From the NCBI RefSeq assembly GCF_024707525.1, contig NZ_CP062231.1, positions 1,364,001-1,428,000 on the forward strand: a stretch of 64,000 bases of DNA, read 5' to 3'. Both the position numbers and the translations under genes were made by a program. Shown here one piece after another: positions 15,712 to 23,134 of the stretch (within the stretch, counting starts at the first letter, position 1; the number at the start of each line of letters is the position of its first letter). Source of the DNA: Rhizobium sp. TH2. GTDB lineage: Bacteria > Pseudomonadota > Alphaproteobacteria > Rhizobiales > Rhizobiaceae. The notes under the pieces were generated by a model that saw only the letters and a list, made by a program, of their open reading frames with translations, was not told the DNA's origin and searched no databases.

Positions 15712-16598
15712 AAGTGATCGATCCGGATCTCAAGGCGCATCTCGAAAGCGATGCGACGACGCTCTGCCATGCCTGGCGGGTGACCCGCCGCGATGGCGTG
15801 GTACTCGGCTTCACCGACCACGACCATGACCTGGTGTTCGACGCGACAACTTTCCTCGCCGCCAGCGGCTTCGAGGCGAGCGACTGGGAGAGCGTTGGCG
15901 GGCTCTCGGCGCCTTCCGGCGATGTGGCGGGCGCACTCTCGTCCGAGGCGATTGCGGACACCGATGTCGCGGCCGGAAAGTATGACGGGGCGAAGGTCGA
16001 GCTTTTCCTCGTCAATTGGGCGATGCCCGTCCAGCATATGCGTCTGAAGGTGCTGGAGATCGGTGAGGTCACGCGCTCCGAGGGCTTTTTCAAGGCCGAG
16101 ATGCGCAGCGTGGCGCATAGGCTCGATGAGAGCCGGGGTCGGATCTATTCGCGCCGTTGCGATGCCACCTTCGGCGATGCGCGTTGCGGCAAGAATGCCG
16201 ATAATCCCGATTTCACGGCTGATGGCGCGGTCGGCGCGATTGCCGACACGACACGGATTTCCGCCCATGGGATCAGTGCCTTTCCCGCCGGCTTCTTCCG
16301 CTACGGCGTGATCCGCTTCACATCCGGACCAAATGCCGGCGTCGCCGCCGATATCGAGAGCCACCGCAAGGTGGGCGGCGCGGTGATCGTCGTGTTCTGG
16401 CTGCCGCTCGCCGTGGCGCCCGATCCGGGCGATACGTTCACCATCACCGTCGGCTGCGACAAGATTTTTTCGACCTGCAAGGCGAAGTTCAACAACCAGC
16501 GAAACTTCCGCGGTTTCCCGCATATGCCCGGCGCCGACTTCGCCTATACCTATGCCGACGGCGAGACCGAACATGACGGCGGGGTGCTCTATGAGTGA
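15708..16598 (+). CDS. DUF2163 / BR0599-type tail hub protein (GTA g13)
   Basis: A 296-residue protein: N-terminal 'LCHAWRVTRRDGVVLGFTDH', followed by 'DESRGRIYSRRCDATFGDAR' and a C-terminal cysteine cluster in 'TVGCDKIFSTCKAKFNNQ' that in this family binds an iron-sulphur or metal centre. It is part of the hub/baseplate in GTA particles. All four expected cysteines (two in 'RRCDATFGDARCG', two in the C-terminal pair) are present. It overlaps both neighbours. Confidence 0.92.
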   Translation: MKVIDPDLKAHLESDATTLCHAWRVTRRDGVVLGFTDHDHDLVFDATTFLAASGFEASDWESVGGLSAPSGDVAGALSSEAIADTDVAAGKYDGAKVELFLVNWAMPVQHMRLKVLEIGEVTRSEGFFKAEMRSVAHRLDESRGRIYSRRCDATFGDARCGKNADNPDFTADGAVGAIADTTRISAHGISAFPAGFFRYGVIRFTSGPNAGVAADIESHRKVGGAVIVVFWLPLAVAPDPGDTFTITVGCDKIFSTCKAKFNNQRNFRGFPHMPGADFAYTYADGETEHDGGVLYE

Positions 16599-17355
16599 CG
16601 TCGTCGCAATTGCACGGAGCTGGATCGGCACGCCCTACCGGCACCAGGGATCGCGCAAAGGCGTGGGCTGCGACTGCCTGGGCCTGATCCGCGGCATCTG
16701 GCGCGAGCGCTACGGCGAGGAGCCGGAAACGCCCGGCGCCTATGGCATGGACTGGGCGGAACGGAGCGGCGAGGAGCGGCTCTATCTCGCGGCACTCCGG
16801 CATTTCGGCGATCCTGTGCCGGTGGCCTCGATGGCGCCGGGCGACCTGTTGTTGTTTCGATGGCAGGAGGGGGCGTCGGCAAAGCATCTCGGGATACTGA
16901 GCGGGCCGGGGCGGTTCATTCATGCCTATGAGCAGGCGGGGGTGATCGAGAGTGCGCTGGTGCCAAGTTGGCGGAGGCGGGTGGCTTGGGTGTTTCGGTG
17001 GGCGGGGGATAGTGTGTTGGATACGGAATGGCGATCTGTTACCATCGTGCGAAAGGTGAGCACGATGAAACCGTCATTGGCATTGCGAGGCAAAGAAGAG
17101 GCGATCCGCGAGCTGGCCGCGCGCCGTCGCACTGCCAATCCGCGCGTGTTCGGATCCGTGCTGCATGGCTCTGACAAGGACGGCAGCGATCTCGATATCC
17201 TCGTTGATGCCTTGCCTGGAACGACGCTTTTTGACTTGGGCGGCCTAACCGAAGACCTCACAGAACTGGTTGGCATTCCGGTCGATGTCCGAACGCCGCA
17301 GGAACTTCACGAAAGATTCCGTGACACGGTTTTAGCCGAGGCTCGCCCTGTGTGA
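16591..17355 (+). CDS. NlpC/P60 peptidase (GTA g14) in frame with an MNT nucleotidyltransferase domain
   Basis: One open frame of 254 residues. Residues 1-145 are the GTA g14 cell-wall peptidase: catalytic Cys29 in 'GVGCDCLGLIRGI', His in 'SAKHLGILSGPG' and 'RFIHAYEQAG'. Ordinary g14 proteins end near 'RRVAWVFRW'. Here the frame continues through about 15 linker residues into an MNT domain (about residues 159-254) with 'RVFGSVLHGSDKDGSDLDIL', the G-S-x-x-x-G...SDxD nucleotidyltransferase motif. Either the peptidase lost its stop when an MNT-HEPN module inserted, or a true fusion exists. An internal ATG at 17065 could yield the MNT part alone. Confidence 0.85.
   Translation: MSDVVAIARSWIGTPYRHQGSRKGVGCDCLGLIRGIWRERYGEEPETPGAYGMDWAERSGEERLYLAALRHFGDPVPVASMAPGDLLLFRWQEGASAKHLGILSGPGRFIHAYEQAGVIESALVPSWRRRVAWVFRWAGDSVLDTEWRSVTIVRKVSTMKPSLALRGKEEAIRELAARRRTANPRVFGSVLHGSDKDGSDLDILVDALPGTTLFDLGGLTEDLTELVGIPVDVRTPQELHERFRDTVLAEARPV
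17065..17355 (+). CDS. MNT-domain antitoxin (MntA-type nucleotidyltransferase), internal start
   Basis: A 96-residue minimal nucleotidyltransferase read in the same frame as the upstream peptidase. The ATG at 17065 is preceded by AAAGGTGAG six to ten bases upstream, so independent translation is likely. The catalytic signature 'GSVLHGSDKDGSDLDILVD' has the paired Asp residues needed to AMPylate a HEPN toxin. Its stop overlaps the GTG of the HEPN reading frame (GTGA), the classical MntA-HepT layout. The HEPN partner is frameshifted, so the antitoxin may now lack a target. Confidence 0.7.
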   Translation: MKPSLALRGKEEAIRELAARRRTANPRVFGSVLHGSDKDGSDLDILVDALPGTTLFDLGGLTEDLTELVGIPVDVRTPQELHERFRDTVLAEARPV

Positions 17356-17701
17356 GCGACAAGCTGGACAATTACCTAGAGCAAGTAGAAAGCGCAGCTC
17401 GTAGAGCAGCCAGCAAACGCTTGATGAATTTCTCGCAGATGTGAAGACGCAGCATGCCGTCGCAATGAGCTTTACCGTGATGGGCGAAGCGGCGACGAAG
17501 ATTGCCACCCTGTATCCCGACTTCGTGGCGAATACACCGGCGATAAGCTGGCGCGAAATGCGCGGAATGCGGCATCACATTGCCCATGTTTATTTCAGCA
17601 TCGATCACGCGATCCTCTGGCAGACTGTACGGAACGATCTTCCTGCGCTGGTGCAAGAGATCGCGCGCCTGCGGGCAAGCCGTTCAACCGATCCGAATTG
17701 A
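17352..17701 (+). pseudogene. HEPN-domain toxin (HepT, DUF86), frameshifted
   Basis: Reading from GTG 17352 gives 'MSDKLDNYLEQVESAARRAA', the HepT N-terminus, but the frame stops at a TGA near 17442. The expected continuation 'TLDEFLADVKTQHAVAMSF' is in another frame from about 17405, reaching 'MGEAATKIATLYPDFV' and the RNase motif 'RHHIAH' and ending at 17701. The two pieces join only with a frameshift around 17400-17415, and the joint is a few residues shorter than the family, suggesting a small deletion. The downstream piece could start at GTG 17441 but would lack the first helix. Confidence 0.75.
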
Positions 17702-17743
17702 TCGGTCCAAACTTCTTCTCAATTCCCCCCGGAGTAACTCCCC

Positions 17744-20700
17744 ATGGCAACCCTATTGTTGCAGGCCGCCGGCGCGACTGTCGGCGGGCTGTTCGGGCCC
17801 GTTGGCGCGATGATCGGCAGGGCGGCGGGTGCGCTCGCCGGCAACCTGATCGATCGCAGCATCATTTCGGGTTGGACGACCGTCGAGGGCACGCCGCTCG
17901 AAAGCGCGCGCATTCCCGGCGCGCAGGAAGGCACGCCGGTGAGCCGCGTCTATGGCACCGCGCGGGTCGGCGGCACGCTGATCTGGGCTACGCGGTTCAT
18001 CGAGGAAGTGACGGAGGAGCGCTCCGGCGGCAAGGCGACGGGGCCGCGGATCGAAACGTTCAGCTATTATGCGAACTTTGCCATCGGCATCTGCGAGGGG
18101 CCGATCTCCAGTATCCGGCGTATCTGGGCCGACGGGCGGGAGCTCGACCAGATGGGGATCGAGATGCGTGTGCACCGGGGCGGCGAGGACCAGGAGCCCG
18201 ATCCGCTGATCGGTGCCAAGCAGGGCTATGACAATACGCCGACCTATCGCGGGCTGGCCTATGTCGTCTTCGAACGGCTGCCGCTCGACACGTTCGGCAA
18301 CCGCATTCCTGTATTGCAGTTCGAGGTGATCCGGCGTGTCGGAAATCTGGAGAAAGATATCCGCGCGATCACCATCATTCCGGGCGCCACCGAGCACGGC
18401 TACAGCCCCACAAATGTGACCGAGGAGCTGGGCGACGGCGAGGCGCGGTTTCTCAATCGCAACCAGTTGCGGAACGGCACCGACTGGACGGCATCGATCA
18501 GCGAACTCCGGGATATCTGCCCCAATCTCGAACGCGTGGCGCTGGTCGTCTCCTGGTTCGGCGACGATCTCCGGGCGCATCAATGCCAGATCATGCCCGG
18601 CGTGGAGAAGGACAACCGCGACGGCGAGAGCGTGCCCTGGCAGGTGGCCGGGCATACGCGCGGCAATGCGCGCCTGATCTCGCGCGTGGGCGGCAGGCCC
18701 GCCTATGGCGGTACGCCCAACGACGCGAGCGTCGTCGCTGCTATCCGTCATCTGAAAGACGCGGGTCTGAAGGTGTTTCTCTATCCCTTCCTGATGATGG
18801 ATATTCCGGAGGATAATGGCTTGGCTGATCCCTATGGCGGGAGTGAAGGCCAGTCGAAATATCCCTGGCGCGGGCGCATCACCTGTCATCCTGCGGCGGG
18901 ACAACCGGGCAGTCCGGACCATAGCCTTGAAGCTCGCGGTCAGATCAATGCGTTCGTCGGGGATGCGGCGGCCGGCGATTTCGATGTGTCGGGCGACACC
19001 GTGATCTATTCCGGCAGCGATCGCGGCTATCGGCGAATGATCCTGCACTATGCGCTGTTGGCCGAGGCGGCAGGTGGGGTCGATGGGTTGATCATCGGCT
19101 CGGAGCTGCGCGGCCTGACATCGGTGCGCGACGGCACCAACGATTTTCCCTTTGTCGAGAAACTGGCCGAGCTTGCAGGCGATGTTCGCGACATCACGGG
19201 CAACAAAACCAAGCTGACCTATGGCGCCGACTGGAGCGAGTATTTCGGCTATCATCCGCAGGACGGATCGGGAAACGTCTTCTTCAACCTCGACCAGCTC
19301 TGGACCCATGATGCGATCGATGCGGTCGGCATCGATAATTATATGCCGCTGACGGATTTCCGCGACGAGGACTTTGTGGGACTCCAGCCTGACGATGCGC
19401 GGACCTCCGCCGACAAGGCGGCGATGACGACGGCGATTACCTCCGGCGAGGGCTTCGACTGGTATTACGCCACCGATGCTGACCGGGTGGCGCGTGTGCG
19501 CACGCCGATCGTCGACGGGCTGGCGGGCAAGCACTGGGTCTATCGCTACAAGGATATCGAGGGCTGGTGGAGCAACCGTCATTATAAGCGGGTGGGTGGA
19601 GTGGAATCCGCGAGCCCGACAGCCTGGCTCGCCGGGATGAAGCCGATCTGGTTCACGGAGCTCGGCTGCCCGGCGATCGATCGCGGCGGCAACCAGCCGA
19701 ACGTCTTCGTCGATGCCAAGAGCTCCGAGTCGGCACTTCCCTATTTTTCGGGCGGCATGCGCTCCGACGAGACGCAGCGGCGCTTTCTCGATGCCCATCA
19801 CGCATGGTGGAACAGCGACGCCGCTCCCGCCGGCATGGTCAACCCGGGTCATATGTTCCTCTGGGCGTGGGACGCTCGCGCCATGCCTGCTTTTCCCGAG
19901 GACAGCAGTCTGTTCGCCGATGGCGGCAACTGGACGCTCGGCCATTGGCTGAATGGGCGGTTGGGGGGCGGGACGCTCTCGACGGTGATCGCTGCGATCC
20001 TGAGGGATCACGGTGTCACGAATTTCGACGTGTCCGGCGTGTCGGGCGAACTCAAGGGCTATGTCGCTGGCAATCTTGCCTCGGCGCGGGCGCTGCTTGA
20101 ACCGCTGGTCTCGGCGTATCGGCTGGATGTGACCGACATCGACGGTATGATGACGTTCCGGTCGCGTGGGCAGATCTCGGCGCCGGCAAGCGAGATCTCG
20201 GTCTTTGCCGATCGGGATGACGAGCCGCGCTGGACTGAGATGAACGGCCAGGACTCGGATTTCGCCAGCGAGGCGGTGATCGATTTCCAGGGCGAGGCGG
20301 ACGAGTATGAGAGCCAGACGGCGCGCTCGCGGCGCATCGAGCCGGTCAATGACCGCATCTTGCGGGTCGGGTTGCCCGGTGTGCTGCCGGAGGAATCGGC
20401 AGCACCCGTGGTTGAGGGGCTGCTCAGGGACCACAGGCTTTCCCGGCGTCAGGTGCGATTCTCGCTGCCACCGACGGCGCTGGAATGTGAACCGGGCGAT
20501 GTGATCACGCTGGCCGAAGGGCCGGCGGGACGTTTCGTGATCACCCGCATCGAGGATGGCGAGACCCGCGACGTCGAAGCGCGACAGACCGGATCGGGCG
20601 ACAGCGCATCGGACTATACGCGCTCGGGAAAACGCTGGCGCGGCCGCGATGGCAACAAGGCCTTCTCGCCGGTCATTCATCTGATGGATCTTGCGCGATA

Positions 20701-21583
20701 TGAAGATGGCGAGGGTTTTGCCCGGGTTGCCGTCGCGGCCCGGCCGTGGAAGCGAGTGGTCCTGTCGGTCTCGCCGGAGAGCGAAAATTATCAGCGCCGT
20801 CTGGTTCTGTCGCGTCCGGCCAGGATGGGCCGGGTTACACTGGCGATCTCCGGCGGCGTGACGGGCCGGATCGACGAGGCAAGCCGGATATCGGTGCGCA
20901 TGATCTATGGCGGGCTTTCGTCGGTGTCGGAGCTTGCGCTGCTCAATGGTGCGAACCGGGCGGCGATTAAGGCAGCGAGTGGCGAATGGGAGATCATTGG
21001 TTTCCGCAGCGCCGAAGAGGTCACGGAGAACCACTGGGAACTTTCGGGCTTGCTGCGCGGGCTTGCCGGCACGGAGGACGCCATGGCGGCGGGCGCTGCC
21101 GTCAGTGCGCCTTTCGTTGTGCTCGATGAAGGTGTGAGAAGCCTCCGCCTCGAGGCTGATGAGGCGGGGTTGGTGCTCAACTGGCTGGCGGAAGCCGCGG
21201 GCTCGGGTGGCGGCAGCGTCGGACCGGTGAGTTTTGCCGGTGGAGTGAGGAGCGAGACGCCGCTTTCGCCGGTGCATCTGGCGGCGGTCCGTACAGGTGG
21301 GGGCATTCAATTGATCTGGGTTCGGCGCAGCCGGATCGCTGCCGATGGTTGGGAAGGCGACGAGATTCCGCTCGATGAGGATGTCGAGGCCTATCAGGTC
21401 GAGATCCTCAATGGCGGAGCGCCCGTCCGAACGGTCTCGGCCAACGCGCCATCGTTCCTCTACACATCGGCGATGGAGATTGCCGATTTCGGTGGTCCGC
21501 AAACGGTGATCAGTTTCCGCGTCCGGCAGAAGGGCGGGAAGGTGGCGCTGGGCATCGCGGCCGAAGCGAATATCGAACTCTAG
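17744..21583 (+). CDS. GTA g15: giant TIM-barrel/host-specificity tail protein
   Basis: A 1279-residue tail-tip protein close in length to RcGTA g15 (about 1300). The N-terminal part ('GGLFGPVGAMIGRAAGALAG', 'RIPGAQEGTPVSRVYGTARV') is hydrophobic and tail-associated. A glycoside-hydrolase-like TIM barrel spans about residues 420-700, with 'KLTYGADWSEYFGYHPQDGS' and a Glu in 'KPIWFTELGCPAIDRG'. A phage tail protein-J-like region follows ('VADRDDEPRW'-type strands, 'LEPLVSAYRLDVTDIDG') and a C-terminal fibronectin-like part. It contacts the cell surface. The ATG at 17744 follows CGGAG. The frameshifted HEPN gene separates it from g14. Confidence 0.93.
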   Translation: MATLLLQAAGATVGGLFGPVGAMIGRAAGALAGNLIDRSIISGWTTVEGTPLESARIPGAQEGTPVSRVYGTARVGGTLIWATRFIEEVTEERSGGKATGPRIETFSYYANFAIGICEGPISSIRRIWADGRELDQMGIEMRVHRGGEDQEPDPLIGAKQGYDNTPTYRGLAYVVFERLPLDTFGNRIPVLQFEVIRRVGNLEKDIRAITIIPGATEHGYSPTNVTEELGDGEARFLNRNQLRNGTDWTASISELRDICPNLERVALVVSWFGDDLRAHQCQIMPGVEKDNRDGESVPWQVAGHTRGNARLISRVGGRPAYGGTPNDASVVAAIRHLKDAGLKVFLYPFLMMDIPEDNGLADPYGGSEGQSKYPWRGRITCHPAAGQPGSPDHSLEARGQINAFVGDAAAGDFDVSGDTVIYSGSDRGYRRMILHYALLAEAAGGVDGLIIGSELRGLTSVRDGTNDFPFVEKLAELAGDVRDITGNKTKLTYGADWSEYFGYHPQDGSGNVFFNLDQLWTHDAIDAVGIDNYMPLTDFRDEDFVGLQPDDARTSADKAAMTTAITSGEGFDWYYATDADRVARVRTPIVDGLAGKHWVYRYKDIEGWWSNRHYKRVGGVESASPTAWLAGMKPIWFTELGCPAIDRGGNQPNVFVDAKSSESALPYFSGGMRSDETQRRFLDAHHAWWNSDAAPAGMVNPGHMFLWAWDARAMPAFPEDSSLFADGGNWTLGHWLNGRLGGGTLSTVIAAILRDHGVTNFDVSGVSGELKGYVAGNLASARALLEPLVSAYRLDVTDIDGMMTFRSRGQISAPASEISVFADRDDEPRWTEMNGQDSDFASEAVIDFQGEADEYESQTARSRRIEPVNDRILRVGLPGVLPEESAAPVVEGLLRDHRLSRRQVRFSLPPTALECEPGDVITLAEGPAGRFVITRIEDGETRDVEARQTGSGDSASDYTRSGKRWRGRDGNKAFSPVIHLMDLARYEDGEGFARVAVAARPWKRVVLSVSPESENYQRRLVLSRPARMGRVTLAISGGVTGRIDEASRISVRMIYGGLSSVSELALLNGANRAAIKAASGEWEIIGFRSAEEVTENHWELSGLLRGLAGTEDAMAAGAAVSAPFVVLDEGVRSLRLEADEAGLVLNWLAEAAGSGGGSVGPVSFAGGVRSETPLSPVHLAAVRTGGGIQLIWVRRSRIAADGWEGDEIPLDEDVEAYQVEILNGGAPVRTVSANAPSFLYTSAMEIADFGGPQTVISFRVRQKGGKVALGIAAEANIEL

Positions 21584-21607
21584 ATTTTGAAAAGAAAGGA
21601 TTTTCCA

Positions 21608-21814
21608 ATGATCGATACGAAATACTGGTACCAGTCGAAGACCGTCTGGGGCTCCCTGATCGCAATCCTCGCCAGCGTTCTGCAGGCGGGCGGCTTCGAA
21701 CTCGACGAAGGTGCGCAGGGCGATCTCGCTGAGGGCATCGTGGCGCTCGGCGGCGCGATCGGCGGCCTGCTGGCGCTCTATGGCCGTCTCAGCGCCGACA
21801 AGCGGCTCGGTTGA
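21608..21814 (+). CDS. Small holin-like membrane protein
   Basis: A 68-residue protein 'MIDTKYWYQSKTVWGSLIAI' with two hydrophobic segments (about residues 14-28 and 44-60) and a charged C-terminus 'GRLSADKRLG'. This pattern is common in small putative phage holins and occurs next to lysis genes. AAAGGA lies before the ATG at 21608. As the last gene of the GTA cluster it could pair with the GH19 lysin, but no functional evidence is in the sequence. Confidence 0.55.
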   Translation: MIDTKYWYQSKTVWGSLIAILASVLQAGGFELDEGAQGDLAEGIVALGGAIGGLLALYGRLSADKRLG

Positions 21815-21940
21815 CGAAAGGATTACCATAGCGACAACCGGCAACTTCCTGGGAGCCCCACATTCATTTGCCATTCATTGTGGTTCGACTAAAGATGATC
21901 ACAGGTGAGCAAAAATCCCCGAGAGGGATATGGAAAGTAG

Positions 21941-22222
21941 ATGACATCGTTTGTGGTAACGGCGCTGGTGGCGGCAGGCTTGATGGTGACCCCATCCGAG
22001 CCGCTTCCCGACGCCGGTGTGAATGCCCCCCGGGCTGAGGTCGCGCAGGCGCGCGGCGCCTGCGATCGTGCCGTGGAGCAGGCGCTCGAAATGACCGGCG
22101 GCGAATTGCTGTCGGTGCAGCCTGCCCGCAACGGCAAGCCCATCTGTCGCGTCACCGTCCTCGTCGTGAAAGCCAATGGCCGCCCGAAAAAGATCAGACT
22201 CCGCATTCCCATGGACTTCTAG
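21941..22222 (+). CDS. feuN: FeuN-like small periplasmic regulator
   Basis: A 93-residue exported protein: hydrophobic N-terminus 'MTSFVVTALVAAGLMV' (signal peptide), then a PepSY-like segment 'VEQALEMTGGELLSVQPARN' and 'GKPICRVTVLVVKANGRPKK'. In Sinorhizobium a small periplasmic protein of this kind, FeuN, is encoded just before feuP and restrains the FeuQ kinase. Position, size and export fit; the name rests on synteny more than on a checked alignment. The feuP start is 225 bases downstream. Confidence 0.65.
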   Translation: MTSFVVTALVAAGLMVTPSEPLPDAGVNAPRAEVAQARGACDRAVEQALEMTGGELLSVQPARNGKPICRVTVLVVKANGRPKKIRLRIPMDF

Positions 22223-22280
22223 CGACCTGTCCATCAATCCGCCAGCGTGGACTGCAAATGGCGTTGTCTGCGCTTCCGGT

Positions 22281-22307
22281 GCGCACGTACTTTTACGTAC
22301 GCTGCGC
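22281..22307. repeat. Hairpin in the feuN-feuP intergenic region
   Basis: A ten-base-pair stem, GCGCACGTAC (22281-22290) against GTACG-C-TGCGC (22297-22307), with one bulged C and a TTTTAC loop. It has no poly-T tail, so it is not a clear terminator. It may be part of a dispersed rhizobial palindrome or an mRNA processing/attenuation element separating feuN from feuPQ. Confidence 0.5.
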
Positions 22308-22447
22308 TCCGGTTCTCGACAGCACCATTTTCGTCACACGCTGACGAATTGCTGAACAGGTCGCGCGTCGCGGCTGGTTGCGGGCAATTCTTGAACCGAT
22401 GGCGATGGATGGCTAGGGTAGCATTCTAGAGAAATCAGGAATTATCG

Positions 22448-23134
22448 ATGCGCATACTTGTTGTCGAAGACGATCAGAACCTCAATCGCCAGCTCACCGA
22501 CACGTTGAAGGAGGCGGGCTATGTGGTCGATCAGGCCTTCGATGGCGAGGAAGGCCACTATCTCGGTGAGAACGAACCTTATGATGCGGTCGTGCTGGAT
22601 ATCGGCCTGCCCGAGATGGACGGCGTGACGGTGCTCGAGAAATGGCGCGAGGCCGGCCGCAAGATGCCGGTGCTGATCCTGACCGCCCGTGATCGCTGGA
22701 GCGACAAGGTGGCGGGCATCGATGCCGGCGCCGACGATTACGTGACCAAGCCTTTCCATATGGAAGAGGTGCAAGCGCGGTTGCGCGCGCTGATCCGTCG
22801 CGCGGCAGGGCATGCGAGTTCCGAAATCTCCTGCGGTCCGGTCAAGCTCGATACCAAGAGCTCGAAGGTCACCGTCAACGGCATGACACTGAAGCTCACC
22901 AGCCACGAGTTCCGGTTGCTTTCCTATCTCATGCATCACATGGGGCAGGTGGTTTCGCGCACCGAACTGGTCGAGCACATGTACGACCAGGATTTCGACC
23001 GCGATTCCAACACGATCGAGGTCTTCGTCGGGCGGCTGCGCAAGAAGATGGGCATCGACCTGATCGAGACCGTGCGGGGCCTGGGCTATCGCATGCAGCC
23101 GCCGGCAGACGGAGACGCCAAGGGCGGCAAATAA
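22448..23134 (+). CDS. feuP: FeuP: OmpR-family response regulator
   Basis: A 228-residue response regulator. The receiver has acidic pair D8/D9, phosphoacceptor D51 in 'VVLDIGLPEMDG' and Lys in 'DDYVTKPFHMEE'. The winged-helix output is at about residues 125-222 ('LTSHEFRLLSYLMHHMGQVV', 'IEVFVGRLRKKMG'). The whole sequence is highly like rhizobial FeuP, which with FeuQ controls osmotic adaptation, cyclic glucan export (ndvA) and symbiosis. Its stop overlaps the feuQ start (ATAATGG). Confidence 0.88.
   Translation: MRILVVEDDQNLNRQLTDTLKEAGYVVDQAFDGEEGHYLGENEPYDAVVLDIGLPEMDGVTVLEKWREAGRKMPVLILTARDRWSDKVAGIDAGADDYVTKPFHMEEVQARLRALIRRAAGHASSEISCGPVKLDTKSSKVTVNGMTLKLTSHEFRLLSYLMHHMGQVVSRTELVEHMYDQDFDRDSNTIEVFVGRLRKKMGIDLIETVRGLGYRMQPPADGDAKGGK

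Noticed and set aside
17753..21874. Very long open frame (about 1370 codons) on the minus strand opposite the giant tail gene
   Set aside because: It is the antisense mirror of a high-GC gene with strong third-position bias; no family motif, no ribosome site, and the plus-strand gene has clear GTA g15 homology.
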